Positions 43,549 through 53,718 are shown, numbered from the stretch's first letter. The stretch: 64,000 nucleotides of DNA from Sphaerosporella brunnea (GCA_008704415.1 VXIS01000036.1:124001-188000); one strand, 5' to 3'. A program made the numbers and translations. The notes: generated by a model not told the origin, from the sequence alone.

Positions 43549-43866
43549 CTAAAAAATGTCGTCTTCCAGACCTCCGCACCGTGCGGGAAACTCACCTCCC
43601 TCCTTGCCCTGCGGTCCATGTTTCAAGCCTCCATGCGGCAGCGGCTCGAGATGCGTATTCTGGAAAGTCCAGTCCTCGCCGATGACGCCGTGCGTGTGTT
43701 CGTGTCCCTGGTTGTACTTCATTTCTCGGGACTCGAGCGGCTGGATTTTTGCGCTGGCGAGCTCTTCGCGGCAATAGCCCGGACCGTTCGTCGGGTGCTC
43801 CACGGCGTCAAGGAGGTCTTCCTTGACTTCCGGAAGAAAGTCTTTTTTGTCGATGGGGGTTGACAT
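43549..43866 (-). CDS. small conserved-looking hydrophilic protein (105 aa)
   Basis: ATG at 43866 was chosen over the longer upstream frame (to 43986) because the upstream part is hydrophobic, lies near TATA-like TTATAT/ATATGG sequence and is probably 5' UTR. The product is acidic and rich in Gly, His and Pro, with motifs DLLDAVEHPTNGPGYCREEL, QPLESREMKYN, GVIGEDWTFQNTHLEPLP and a terminal PARCGGLEDDIF. I do not know the function. The pattern (no membrane segment, ordered motifs, sharp C-terminus) suggests a small soluble protein conserved in ascomycetes; that is inference from its look. Confidence 0.6.
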   Translation of the reverse strand: MSTPIDKKDFLPEVKEDLLDAVEHPTNGPGYCREELASAKIQPLESREMKYNQGHEHTHGVIGEDWTFQNTHLEPLPHGGLKHGPQGKEGGEFPARCGGLEDDIF

Positions 43867-44396
43867 GATCGATAGCTGTCGAGTTCTTTTGCAAGTGTTT
43901 GGGGGTTTTATATGGATGATGATGGCTTTGCTGGGAACGCCGAGGGTGCTACCATATAAGAGGAGGAAAGGGAGGGTGACACGCATGACGGTGGTGTGAT
44001 GGGACGTTGACGTCAGGCTGGTGACGGGGCCGCCGGTTGCCGTCTGGGGCTGTGGCGTTGCCGGGATCGCTCGCTTCAGGTGCGGCGTGACAGGTCACCA
44101 CCTTTTGGCAGCAACGGGGTTGGAGACGGCCGGGCATGGGATGGCCACGCCCGGCGCCAGATGATTTGAGACGGCCTTGATGCGCACGAGTTGGTTGTTG
44201 TGGGCTGCTGATGCGGTGGCATTTTTTGTCGCTTCGCTGATCCGGCGTACGCACGGAACGATGGGAGTGGAGGGCGTCGAGCAAATGGCGTTTTCGCGAT
44301 GCGCGCGAGATGCAGCTGACGGTATCATTGCAATTCCTGATGTAAACGAAATATTCCAATCTCGCTGTCTCCCTTTTCAACCGCCGCCAACGACGC

Positions 44397-44849
44397 CTAC
44401 GCCGCCTGTCCCTCCGGCTCCCCCTGCCCTAGCTCCGAGCTCTCCACGACCGCTCCTGGGAGCAGATACAAGCACCCCCTCCTCTTCTCTTCGTCCAGCA
44501 TGTAGCCCACGATGAGCTTGCAGCGTCCACACCGCCACAGCACTCTCTTCTCGAACCCATCTTCTCTCGCCACCACCTTCGCCGCCCGATCGCGCGTCAG
44601 CGTCAGCAGCAGCGTGTATTCGCGGTCACTGTCGGACTCGGTGTTTTCTTGAAGGGGAACAATCGTCGCGTTGTCGAGGCCGGGCGCGCGTCGCGTGGGA
44701 AGGGCGCTGATGATGTGGGTGGACGCTAACAGGAGGTGCGAGCAGAAGGTACAGTGGTAGGTATGGACGCTGAGAGCAAGATCAGTCGGGGTGGACAGGA
44801 GCGGAGTGAAGGGAGGGGACAAGTACTGTGGGGTTGTCATCCTGCTCAT
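44397..44849 (-). CDS. STEEP1-like zinc-binding protein (CXorf56 family)
   Basis: A single exon of 150 aa from ATG 44849 (a second ATG at 44840 is equally plausible). Two Cys pairs frame the domain: HTYHCTFCSHLLLAS near the N-terminus and LWRCGRCKLIVGY in the C-terminal third, preceded by REDGFEKRVL and followed by LYLLPGAVVE. This matches the order seen in animal STEEP1/CXorf56 (YxC-x-C, RREDGxEK, KCxxC, xxxGAVV). In animals STEEP1 helps STING leave the ER and associates with spliceosomal factors; fungi generally lack STING, so a role in RNA processing or membrane traffic is only inferred. The C-terminus is short and Gly/Glu-rich. Confidence 0.75.
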   Translation of the reverse strand: MSRMTTPQYLSPPFTPLLSTPTDLALSVHTYHCTFCSHLLLASTHIISALPTRRAPGLDNATIVPLQENTESDSDREYTLLLTLTRDRAAKVVAREDGFEKRVLWRCGRCKLIVGYMLDEEKRRGCLYLLPGAVVESSELGQGEPEGQAA

Positions 44850-45739
44850 GGTGGTGATGGTCTGGTGAATCGGGAAGATGCGCAACTCGGCCGTCGACGC
44901 GTCTTGATCCGATTGATAAGATAAAGAACAGCTACCGAGTGATTCTCAGTGAGTGCGGTTTTCATTTAGTGACTTGACTGATACCTGCTGATCTAGCTCC
45001 GCTGGTCCGTCTGCGCCATGAATCGGCCCTGTGCATATGCGCATAGGACATGCAGAGCTATCAGATACTGAACCGGCCCGGATCAGATGATAAACAGTCG
45101 AAAAGCTCTTTTCGGATGCGGCGACGATAGTTCCAAAGTCACTCTGGATCAGCAACGTTCATTACATGTCACTGGATGGCAGTGGAGCTCAAAAGGCCGT
45201 GATCTTTGCTCTGCCAGCTTTGGTTGGCTGATACAGAGCTGGTCATCGAAGGAGAGAGCCCGGCTTCGGCCTGCCGCACAGCCGGGCTTTGGCTTTCCGC
45301 GCACTGGTGGTCTGTGATGTCAGGTGGGAGCCGAAAGAGTTTCTGCCACGACGGCTGAGGGGGGCGAGCTTCAAGTTAACTTTGATGAACGCTAAACTGC
45401 GGGCGGCCCTGTTTGTAATTTCTACCCGGAAATACAGCTGGTGTTCCCTGGTCGGCATCCGAACGATACTTCATCCTCTCCACCACAAGACGTTATCGGG
45501 TATTCGGGGGACCTTGGCTGAGCGGTAGTTGGCCTGGAACGGTGTTGTGACCACCCCATCCATAAACTCCAAATCTCTTTTTACGAGATAAGTCCCCCGA
45601 TACAGTTCTGGACCCCACAAACTTGGAACTCAGACTCGTAAGATTGCTATATTTACACCGCTTGTGCTTCCAGGCTGATCAGACTATATAACCCCCCCTT
45701 TGCCAATACCTCCGGTCCTCTTCCAAGAAACCCCCAGCC

Positions 45740-46289
45740 ATGGCTTCCAGCGACACCAAAGAAGACACCGAACTCTACATCCCACCCGCCTACGCCATGT
45801 ATCCACTCAAACCCGACGCCGGACCCAAGTTTGTCTTGATCAAGCCTATCTTCGGTTCCTACAAGTTGGTGGAGGTCGACAAGGAGACGTTTCTGTCAAA
45901 CTACCATTCGCAGTTCACCGGCGACTATGATTGGCTCGGTATGGTCGATGATGGTAACAACGCCGCCTCCTCTTAGCATGTTTTTTTTTTTGTTTTTTTT
46001 CATGCTCGCGTTGCGCCGTCATGCTGAGCGCCAGCCAGGCCTCTACGATCACCTCAAAAGCATGAACAAACGCAATCTCATCCCCTTCTCTCGCTGGTTT
46101 AAGCGCCGCTCGGCAAGGAAATACATCATCGCGTGCAAGGGCTGGGGAAGGGTAAGAGCTGACCACATGGAGGATGCGGATTTCATCGCAAGGGCCACGA
46201 ATGGACGGGAAGGCACCGTCATGGTGATGTGGAAGCGGCGGTTCTTGTTTGACCCCAAGAATGCGGAGATGCAGGCTGGAGTCTATTGA
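45740..46289 (+). CDS. uncharacterised 149-aa protein (one intron)
   Basis: Exon 1 is 45740-45938 and exon 2 is 46039-46289, separated by a 100-nt GTATGG...CAG intron. The splice joins GATTGGCTCG to GCCTCTACGAT in frame (DWL-GLYDHL). An alternative AG at 46027-46028 would break the frame. A TATATAA motif lies about 55 bp upstream of the ATG and the start context is CAGCCATGGC. The protein is soluble and mixed-charge, with LYIPPAYAMYPLKPD, KFVLIKPIFGSYKLVEVDKE and, after the intron, basic RNLIPFSRWFKRRSARKYI. I recognise no family. Confidence 0.6.
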
Positions 46290-46978
46290 ATACGTGTGAG
46301 GTGGAACGATTGTGGGTCTGGGCAATGAAATGTGACTGTAATGCGAATCTGAAATGAACACTTTTTTTTTTTTTTTTTTTGCTTAGTTTTTGACTTGAGA
46401 GCACGAGACGCTTGGCTTGGGAATAGTTGTGTTAAATAGCCTTCCAAAAAGGCCGGTGCGTAGAGAGGACAGGAGCAGTGGAGAAATGTTCGGCAGAGGG
46501 GGGGGGGGGGGGGCGGCCAAGTGCACTGAATTTTGATTGGCTACAGCAACGTGAAAGGCAGCGAAATGAAAAATAGCAAAAATCAAGCTATTGGGATTCT
46601 CCTTGCCTTCGTGTGGAATTGCCTAGCCTCAAGGTTGAGCGTGAAGACTTTCATGTGAATTTTGCACGGTTGGCTGAAGTAAATGGCACCATCCATGTTA
46701 TGGCAACGTTAAAATGCAGCGCAATAGAGCGGCTAATAGGCAATCGGTTTTGCGACTTTACAAACGGCATTCCCCATACAAAAGCTATCCATGCATTGTC
46801 AGCAGCGATTGCGAGCCACTGAGCATTGAAGCACGGGCGGAAGTTGTATGTGAGCTTGGCAACTAAACCCGCAAAAGTGATTGGCTGTTACGGAGGGCGA
46901 GGGCGAAACCACTCTATTAACCATAAATGAAAATATCGAGTGAGAGATTGGTGCACAGAAGGTCACTCGTACTAACTA

Positions 46979-47061
46979 ACCGTAAAAACTCGGATATAAG
47001 AGACCCCTCCAGATTTGGCAATTCTTTGCCGCTAACCAAATCTGGGGGGAGTTTTTACGGT
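46979..47061. repeat. fold-back hairpin
   Basis: ACCGTAAAAACTC at 46979-46991 and its reverse complement ending at 47061 enclose a second pair, CCTCCAGATTTGG/CCAAATCTGGGGGG. The whole segment could fold into a stem with one asymmetric internal loop. No ORF and no clear target duplication. Confidence 0.6.
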
Positions 47062-47129
47062 GCTAGATTTGGTTAAGCGCCTCACGAGTTATCACTCATA
47101 TTGCCTTAGGGGTCGAATATTACCATTTA

Positions 47130-47264
47130 GAGGCGTGCAGACACCGGTGACGGATTTTAGTACGTTGCAACCGCAAACGCTCTTCGGTTGCATTGTTACA
47201 TAAGCCCCCATCCTTTTGGTGGTCCGTCACCGGTGTGTGATCGTCACCGTTGTCTGCACGCCTC
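47130..47264. mobile_element. 135-bp TA-flanked MITE
   Basis: Left end GAGGCGTGCAGACA and right end TGTCTGCACGCCTC are perfect inverted repeats, flanked by TA (47128-47129 and 47265-47266). An inner CCGGTGACGGA/TCCGTCACCGG pair extends the stem. It resembles mariner-type MITEs but its termini are unrelated to the ones at 32.5, 33.1 and 57.2 kb. Confidence 0.8.
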
Positions 47265-48566
47265 TACACTCAAAACCAACAGTAGGTATGTTGCCAAATA
47301 GATTTCCTTGAAAATACACGCAAGAGCGAAACTAAACCGCATGGAGTAAGGTGTCGCCAATGTATTGCCAAGAGTGAGTTATTATTACCTATGAAGCGCT
47401 AAACTGTTTTTCATGCCGGCATCAGATCTGCTGGTCATGATTGGTCAGAACATTGTTTAACAGACTCTTCACTGTGCTGGCACGATATGTTTACATTCCA
47501 GGCTGTATTCTTGTAGTGTAATCAACTCGACCTCTCCCGTGATGGGTAATTAAGAGTGTAACTCACGGTAAGGAACGGTCACGTACGAAAGCTTAAACTT
47601 GCAGAAATATTCGCACCCTATATTGCCTCAATGGTTACAAGCGCGCCCTGCCCAAAAAGAGTATTTTTCAAACCGTTATATATAGAGTAGTGCTGTGCAC
47701 TTTAAAGGTGGACCTTCGCTTAGGGGGGTTGTTTTACGGCAATTTTCATTGAATCTCACTCGCACCTCCTTTGCGGACACGAATTTGGTCAAAATTGACC
47801 GGCTCTTCAAGAGATAAAAAGTTTAGCTAGTTTTGCCTTTCATTAGTAACTGTTAACTTTCTATAACCACGGGTTCTGTGTTTGCAGGGCGCTGAACATG
47901 GGCACTTTGCGTGCGAAAGTGCATAGTACATACTGCACATAGAATTATGGCCCCTGCAAGTCACCGTGGGCTAGCGGAGTCGGCCTCGCTGTAGGCGATC
48001 GGGTAGATGGAGGAGGCTTGTATACATGATCCTCCTACGGTAGGGGCGAAGAGAGGCATCGCCGCAGTTGTTTCCCCAGCAACCAACAAGGGCTCCGGAT
48101 CCCAGTAGCTCTCTGGAGACTGGGAGGAGCAGCACGGCGCCGAGCCAGGCAGCCGCCGGTTCGGTGCTGCGCCTATGGCAACCACGACTCGGAGTACCGG
48201 AGCTACTCGACAACATGGACACGCCGGGAATCTGGAAATCTCGCCGGCAGGGAGCGGCCCGAGCGGGACCCTGGGGCTGGCAAACGGTCCGAATTTTTTT
48301 TTGACATCTTTTTGGCGATTCGGCGGTGGTGGTGGTTCCATCACGCATCTGTCAGAAATAGAGAAGAATGAAGTACATGTCGCGTGACCACACCCGTGAC
48401 ACGCAGCAAACATGAGCACGCCACTAAATAGTCACTTGCCACACACACGCATTCTCTCGAGGAAAAAAGACAAAAAATAGTAGAATATGAATTGACAAAA
48501 AATAAAACAATAACAATATCAGAATGACTTAAAAAAAAAACCTCCCCTCACCACACAGTGCGGGTA

Positions 48567-49870
48567 TCAACAACTTGCGTCCTCGTTCTGCGGCGTCTGA
48601 GGTCGATCCCTGGGCGTACCCTGGCGGCGTAAAACATCGGCCAGAACCGCTGGCCGGCCTCCAGCTGGGGTTGCAGGCCTGGAGGGACGGTTTTCGAGTT
48701 CAATCGGCGGACGGGGGCAGTATTCCTCTTCGCGGGGAGGGTGAATAGCTGAAGACACCGTCGGCCGAAGAAACAAGTTTGACGAGTGGGCCACGCAGAG
48801 ATACCGGAACGGGCCAATGGCCTTCAACACCGAAAAGACTGGCAACGGTACCGAAAACTGCAAGAGCGCCAAGCCTGTATTCACGAGACTGTGTGCCTCG
48901 ATCTTGATATCCATATGCCGAAGGTTCCGCGGCACAGCACTGCGGAGGAACCGGTTCCACTCCTTGAAGTCTGGCGGTAGGGAGTGGCCCTGCAGGTATG
49001 CTGTCACCACGATCTGAATCTCCATGCTATCCGGGACCTCGAAGTTTCCGGCACCGGCGTCACCCAGCCGCGCGAGACAGATACTTCCACTCAGCTCGTT
49101 TCCAAGCTGAGCATGGACGGGAGTGGCCTCCAGTCTGTACTTGTCGGCGTTCCGCACCAATTTGGCGTGGATTTGCGCGACAGTCATTGCACGTCCACCG
49201 GAATTCTCCAGGATATCTGCCAATGCCATCGTGAAATTGTGCTCGGGCTCAAATCCCGCAACGCTCTCTTGGCTCGACGAGACCAGAACCTCGGTGGGCG
49301 AGTCTATCGCTGCGACCGCCGCATAACAGCAGTCCAGGATCTCTAGCATGTCATGGTCTTGGTAACCAACAATCCGCCGGACAAGCAGCCAGTCCACCGT
49401 TACGGCCGAGTCGATAGTCCCGCTAGAGGTATGCAGTGAGCGGGCATTCAATGCTGTGGTCCTTCCTGTCGCCCGCCGTGAATGCAATGAATTGCCACTT
49501 ACCTCCACAAACATTGATTGGCATTGCCCCTGGCATGCCCACTGTAAATCACGATGCTCAACGAGTTGGGCTTGTCATACTCGTTGATCATGTCCAACAA
49601 CGCACCGATGACCATACGCTTGGAGTTGTGGTCACTGGGGATTACCACGCGGGACACTTCGTATCCATAGATATTCTGGAGGACCCAGGCCAGCCTGTCC
49701 TCGGCTGGTTCAACCCCAATGTCATCATTCGCCCAACGGAAAAACAGAACTCCGACCTTTGCGTAAAAGGTTGAGGCCGCTGGGTACGCGCCGGCGATGG
49801 CCCGGTTCAGCTTCGTTTCCAGGTCCTGCAGTGAGGCGAGGTATTCAATAGAGTGCTCAAAGGGATGCAT
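48567..49870 (-). CDS. caspase-like (C14-type) protein
   Basis: Two exons: 49503-49870 and 48567-49422, joined across an 80-nt intron with GTAAGT, a CTCAC branch-like site and CTCTAG; the longer downstream open frame starts inside this intron. 407 aa. The N-terminal half has the caspase-fold pattern: YGYEVSRVVIPSDHNSKRM, then SLSIVIYSGHA (His112) and MLEILDCCYAA (Cys155), the His-Cys dyad positions of metacaspase-like proteins, with GHA in place of the usual GHG. A helical stretch follows (LADILENSGGRAMTVAQIHAKL) and then a C-terminal region with EIQIVVTAYLQG. The end is Pro/Arg-rich and disordered. Similar fungal proteins are uncharacterised; peptidase activity is not shown. Confidence 0.75.
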
Positions 49871-50127
49871 GATGGACAAGCTGCGCTAGGTATGTGTGCG
49901 TTGAAGTGGGATCGGCGGTGTTCTGTGTAGCAGTAGCAGGTGTGTGTCGTGGTGGAATGCGATGTCGTGCAGCGGCGGGGAATTAGCAACCCATGGTTGA
50001 GGATGAGTTACGGGCGTGCTGGAAGGTTAACCAGATAGAGTTTGGCGAGTCATGGCGCAAAAAAAAAAACATAAAACCCAGATATCCAAACGTCAGGCAG
50101 GTCTCACCCGTTTCGGTCGGCGGATGG
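49871..50127. other. short gap upstream of the caspase-like gene
   Basis: Presumed promoter of the caspase-like gene, ending at the hAT MITE. No gene seen. Confidence 0.5.
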
Positions 50128-50394
50128 CAGTGTTCTCAATAGCCAGCCAGCCGGGCTGGCTGTGGGCTGCATGAGCTGTTGCTCGGGTATGAAGAATGGA
50201 CATCATTGTTGCTTCACTAGTTGTCACTCTGTACCAAATTACTACCAATTCGCCACTTTTACCTACAAAGATGCAGCCCACAGCCAGCCAGCCCGGGCTT
50301 CGTAGCCGGGCTGATCAAACAGCCAGCCCAGCCGGCCCATTTTGGCAGCCGGGCTGACAACCCGGGCTTTTTGGGCCGGCTATTGAGAACACTG
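50128..50394. mobile_element. hAT-type MITE, copy 5
   Basis: A 267-bp element with left end CAGTGTTCTCAATAGCCAGC and right end GCCGGCTATTGAGAACACTG. The flanking octamers GCGGATGG (50120-50127) and GTGGATGG (50395-50402) match at 7 of 8 positions, differing by one C/T at a CpG. Its GC-rich arms (GCCAGCCCG) match the other copies. It lies about 250 bp upstream of the caspase-like gene. Confidence 0.87.
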
Positions 50395-51070
50395 GTGGAT
50401 GGTCTCTAGTAGAGTAGTTAAACTAAACCCTACTGACATTGTCCCTACTTTCTTCTACTTGGCGGGCAAACTCGAATTACCGCTTCACCATCTGGTTCCG
50501 CTGGGTTGTACACAAATTCCTAGTCCAGTACTTTCTTTTCCACGTCGCGTGCATCCTCTCTCCTGGCCTCGCAATTCTCTGATGTTCCCAGGCTCTCCCA
50601 GGTCCTCGACATTCTCTCCCCCTGCATTCTGTCTGAGTCCCCCCGGGCCGCTGCTGTCTCTCCTACCCCCGTCACCCCCTTATTCCCTCCCTCCTGTATT
50701 TCTCGGCGTGCTCGGCGCTCCTAATCGTCGCAGCGTTCTGTTCTGTGCGGTCGGGTTGTATATCTCGCGACGTCTATGACTAATATCTCGCGCTTATTAC
50801 CTTTTCCATGGAAACGGTTAATTTTTCAGACTTTACCGATAGCTTTTAATGTGGCAGCCCATCTGGCCTCCAGCACAGCCAGATGCACGTAAGATCACTT
50901 CCCATCACTCGGTCTCGTTAGTAACTAGAAAACATCGCGTCGCTCAGTCCTGCTCTGGACAACGCTGGCCCCTGGACACACCACTCGCTTCGTGCTTACC
51001 AACGCCAAGCCGCAACGTGGTGCTCGCTGATTGGTCTATACCTACCATCACGAATCCTACTTTTGCCTCA

Positions 51071-51728
51071 ATGCCTTACCACGCCTCTTTCTTCCCGAAA
51101 TCGGGAAGCCCCAAAAGGCAGTGCGTTCTGTGCGGGATGTTCGGCCATACGGACAGAACGTGTCGCGAGGTAGAAAGAGATCGTACTCGCTGGGATATCC
51201 TCAGGGCTTTCACACGCGAACAAGCTGAGGCTGCCCACGTGCTCACCGAGTGGACGGAGTTCCACCTAGAGCAAACGACAGATGCGGAGATGCAGGACTC
51301 GGGCTCGGACTCCCCTCCGGCCCCCCCCCCTCCCCACCGATATCGAAGGACTTTTAGGCCGGCACTTCGCCGCCCTCAAGACCAGCTTGGCCAATTTGGT
51401 CACGAGCGTACTTGAGCTGAAAGGTACGGTCGACAAGCTCTCCGCACAGAACGATGAGCTTCTGGTTCGGCTCAAGGGGCTCGAAGCGATGAGCCCTCGA
51501 ACCACGACGGTATCACACGGGGCGACCCAGACGTCGCCCCCGCCATGGGTCGCCAATTCTGCCACCCAGACGCTGTCCGCACCCCCGCCCCCGCCCGCAA
51601 CGACGGCGGCGGAAACGCCGGCAGCTCCACCTGCTGCGACAAAGTCGAAACGTAAGCGCTCCGGGCCGCCTAGCCCGGCGCAGAAACCGACAAAGCACGC
51701 ACGGGAGATCTCTTCCCCCCCTCTCTGA
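51071..51728 (+). pseudogene. LINE ORF1-like protein with CCHC knuckle, frameshifted
   Basis: From ATG 51071 (MPYHASFFPKSG) a CCHC zinc knuckle CVLCGMFGHTDRTC appears at about 51130-51171, then a charged helix. A run of C at 51322-51331 is the site where the coding signal shifts frame. The second frame holds a coiled-coil-like segment (VLELKGTVDKLSAQNDELLV) and a Pro/Ala-rich tail with a basic patch (KSKRKRSGPPSP), ending at 51728. Knuckle plus coiled coil plus basic tail fits an RNA-binding ORF1; a small gag-like host gene is the alternative. Confidence 0.5.
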
Positions 51729-52083
51729 TGCATTCGAAGCATGCAGGGCCGAGCGGGCATCGCCAAGTCACACACGACGCGCAAACCCTGGGGGGGGCAG
51801 TAAGAAGAAGGAGAAGGGGAAGGAGAAGGAGCAGCGGGCTCCTAGGGTGTAGGGGCAGTGGGAGGTGGCTGCAGTCTTTTCCGCCGTTTATGTGTGTGTT
51901 GCGATTTCCTTTTATGTATTTCTTTTGTATGGGGAGCCCCAACAGACGGGTAAGACCGTGGGGACAGGATACCAGGTTTCTTATGTCCGTCATAGGTCTT
52001 TGGCCTCACTCCGATTCGCAAGATAGGAGGCACTTGGGCTAACGCCCTCGTGTACGCTGTATGATTTAAAACAAAAAAAAAAC
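51071..52083 (+). mobile_element. ORF1-only LINE derivative with intact 3' tail
   Basis: An ORF1-like reading (51071-51728) is followed directly by the 3' UTR of the second LINE family: CTTTTGTATGGGGAGCCCCA (51920 region), CCGTCATAGGTCTTTGGCCT, TGTACGCTGTATGATTTAAA and a short A-rich tail to about 52083. No ORF2 sequence lies between them. The 5' limit is unknown; it could reach back to about 50400. Compare the minus-strand relative at 37025-37690. Confidence 0.6.
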
Positions 52084-53239
52084 AGTCTTGCCCTGAAGCA
52101 TACTGTGCGCCGCAACAAGCCACCTGCCGTTCCAACCGCGCAACGCACGCATTTGTTTGTGTGTAATCAATTATGTAAGGTACATACAGCCGGAGCCGAC
52201 TATGGCATCTCCCCTCCTCTATCCACATGTTATGTGACGATAGCATAATGGAGCTGATTCTGTACGGCGACGCGGTGAGGAGCAGACTAAATGTTGTTAG
52301 GTTCAGGGAACCTCGACAATCAATAGACTCCGACCTCTGTTGTGGGCCTCCGCTTGTTCGGCGCTCGCCCATGGATGCTACTTCGTCGCGCCGTTACGGA
52401 AATCGCACTCGCCACTCTCCGCGACGGCAACGCGGCGTCTAACATGAGCCTTCGCCGAGCGGTTGTCTATCAGTCTCGGCTATGGGTCATTTATCCGAGC
52501 GGCGTTGCCACAATGAGGCATCGATCATCCGGGGGCGAGCACCGGAAACGCGGAACCCATGGACGACGCAGAATAGGTGTGGTGATGCTGGCTAGAACCT
52601 GCAACGCGGCAGATAGGCAGCTTCAATATGCCACCGACGATTGGCAACAGTTTGTACCAGGTGCTGTGATTTGCGGTTCTGGGTATGCCAGAGTTGGGAG
52701 TTATAGCAGCTCGTATCTCATTGCATAGCAAAGAAAAATAACTCCTAACGGCCATCATTGCGATGCTTTTGCTACTAGCAGTAGTATATGGCGAGAGTAA
52801 ATATTCTGTGCATAATCATGGCAGTGTGTACGCTCGCCTGCCATCCACAGACAGCTATGTGATGACGTGGTTTTTCGCCCCGCGGCACTGGTGGAGGCAT
52901 AGATCTCCGGGAGTCGTAACGCAAGTGCCAGTGAGCCCCTACCTACCTACCTACAAGCCATTAGTGTTGCCCATGACCTGTGACTGGTTGGCAACGCTTG
53001 ACTTTGTACACTGACTTCTGACCAAAAATGCGTGACCTAAGTTATAACTTTGTTCGTGACTGCCGTTCATAAGTCTGAATAGAGTTCCCCACCATGGAAA
53101 GCGAGGGCGCAGGCCTGAGCAGCCGTGACGGTGATGCTAATGAGACTGCAAGCCGCAGCGTGCAGCGGGAAGGTTATGTCTTCTGGAGAGAGCTTCTCTT
53201 GGTCAGTCTGTTATTGTCAGTCTGAAGCGACGCTGCCCG
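52084..53239. other. gene-free stretch
   Basis: No supported gene or element; the open frame 52342-52728 has no recognisable features. From about 53094 (ATGGAAAGCGAGGGC) the sequence may be the decayed 5' part of the hAT relic that follows. Confidence 0.45.
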
Positions 53240-53546
53240 GATGATGAGGAGCTAGAAGACAATGGAGAAGAGCATTTTCGAACTAGACCTTCTTGCTTTG
53301 TTTATTCTGTCATCCAACGTTGCTGAGCGAATTGTGGAAAACACATATTTTCCTCAGCTTCTGGTTCCAACGGTGAAAGAACACCTTATTGGACGGAATA
53401 CAATTGGCCGTGACATCGTTAAGCTGTGGCATAGCAATCGTGAGGACCTAAAATTTCAACTTGGACGGCACATTGCCTCCGGTGGTATGATTAGCCTTAC
53501 CCTCGTGCAGGTTGTCGATGCGCGATGGCTGCTGAGTGATGGCTAA
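53240..53546 (+). pseudogene. hAT transposase N-terminal/middle fragment
   Basis: The frame 53262-53546 reads LALFILSSNVAERIVENTYF, then PTVKEHLIGRNTIGRDIVKL, a helix, and ISLTL, which follows the hAT order of a helix, V-E-N-x-x-F, a PSR-like TI-RDI helix and the strand before the first catalytic Asp. The Asp itself is not preserved (LTLVQVVDARW). Frames break on both sides. Confidence 0.5.
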
Positions 53547-53632
53547 AACCTTGCAGAAAAAACAGGTTGTCGGAGTAAGCCTTACAACATTGAGTGTTTA
53601 TAGGTCCGACTGCTTTCAACCTCATATCAAAA

Positions 53633-53718
53633 AGCCCCCATGGCCCAGTGGTATAAACTGCCGGGTAGGACTGGTACCCCTTCACAGCTGGGGTGCTCCG
53701 GTTCAAGTCCTGGGGCTT
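53633..53718 (+). tRNA. class II (Ser-like) tRNA-like sequence
   Basis: AGCCCC pairs with GGGGCT at the ends, GGC/GCC can form a short D stem around a CAGTGG loop, GGGTA/TACCC gives a perfect anticodon stem with loop GGACTGG, a long variable arm (CCCC...GGGG) follows, and the T arm is TCCGG-TTCAAGT-CCTGG with one mismatch. The loop lacks T33 and the anticodon would be ACT. The layout is serine-like but the deviations point to a pseudogene or SINE head. Confidence 0.3.

Larger units (their letters stand above)
46290..48566. other. gene-free stretch with inverted-repeat elements
   Basis: No supported gene. It includes a T run (46363-46380), a G run (46500-46513), a fold-back at 46979-47061 and a TA-flanked MITE at 47130-47264. 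Open frames at 47961-48419 overlap each other and look random. Confidence 0.5.

Noticed and set aside
42858..43685. 275-codon plus-strand ORF
   Set aside because: Runs antisense through the 105-aa gene, with no domain and Ser/His-rich composition typical of a shadow frame.
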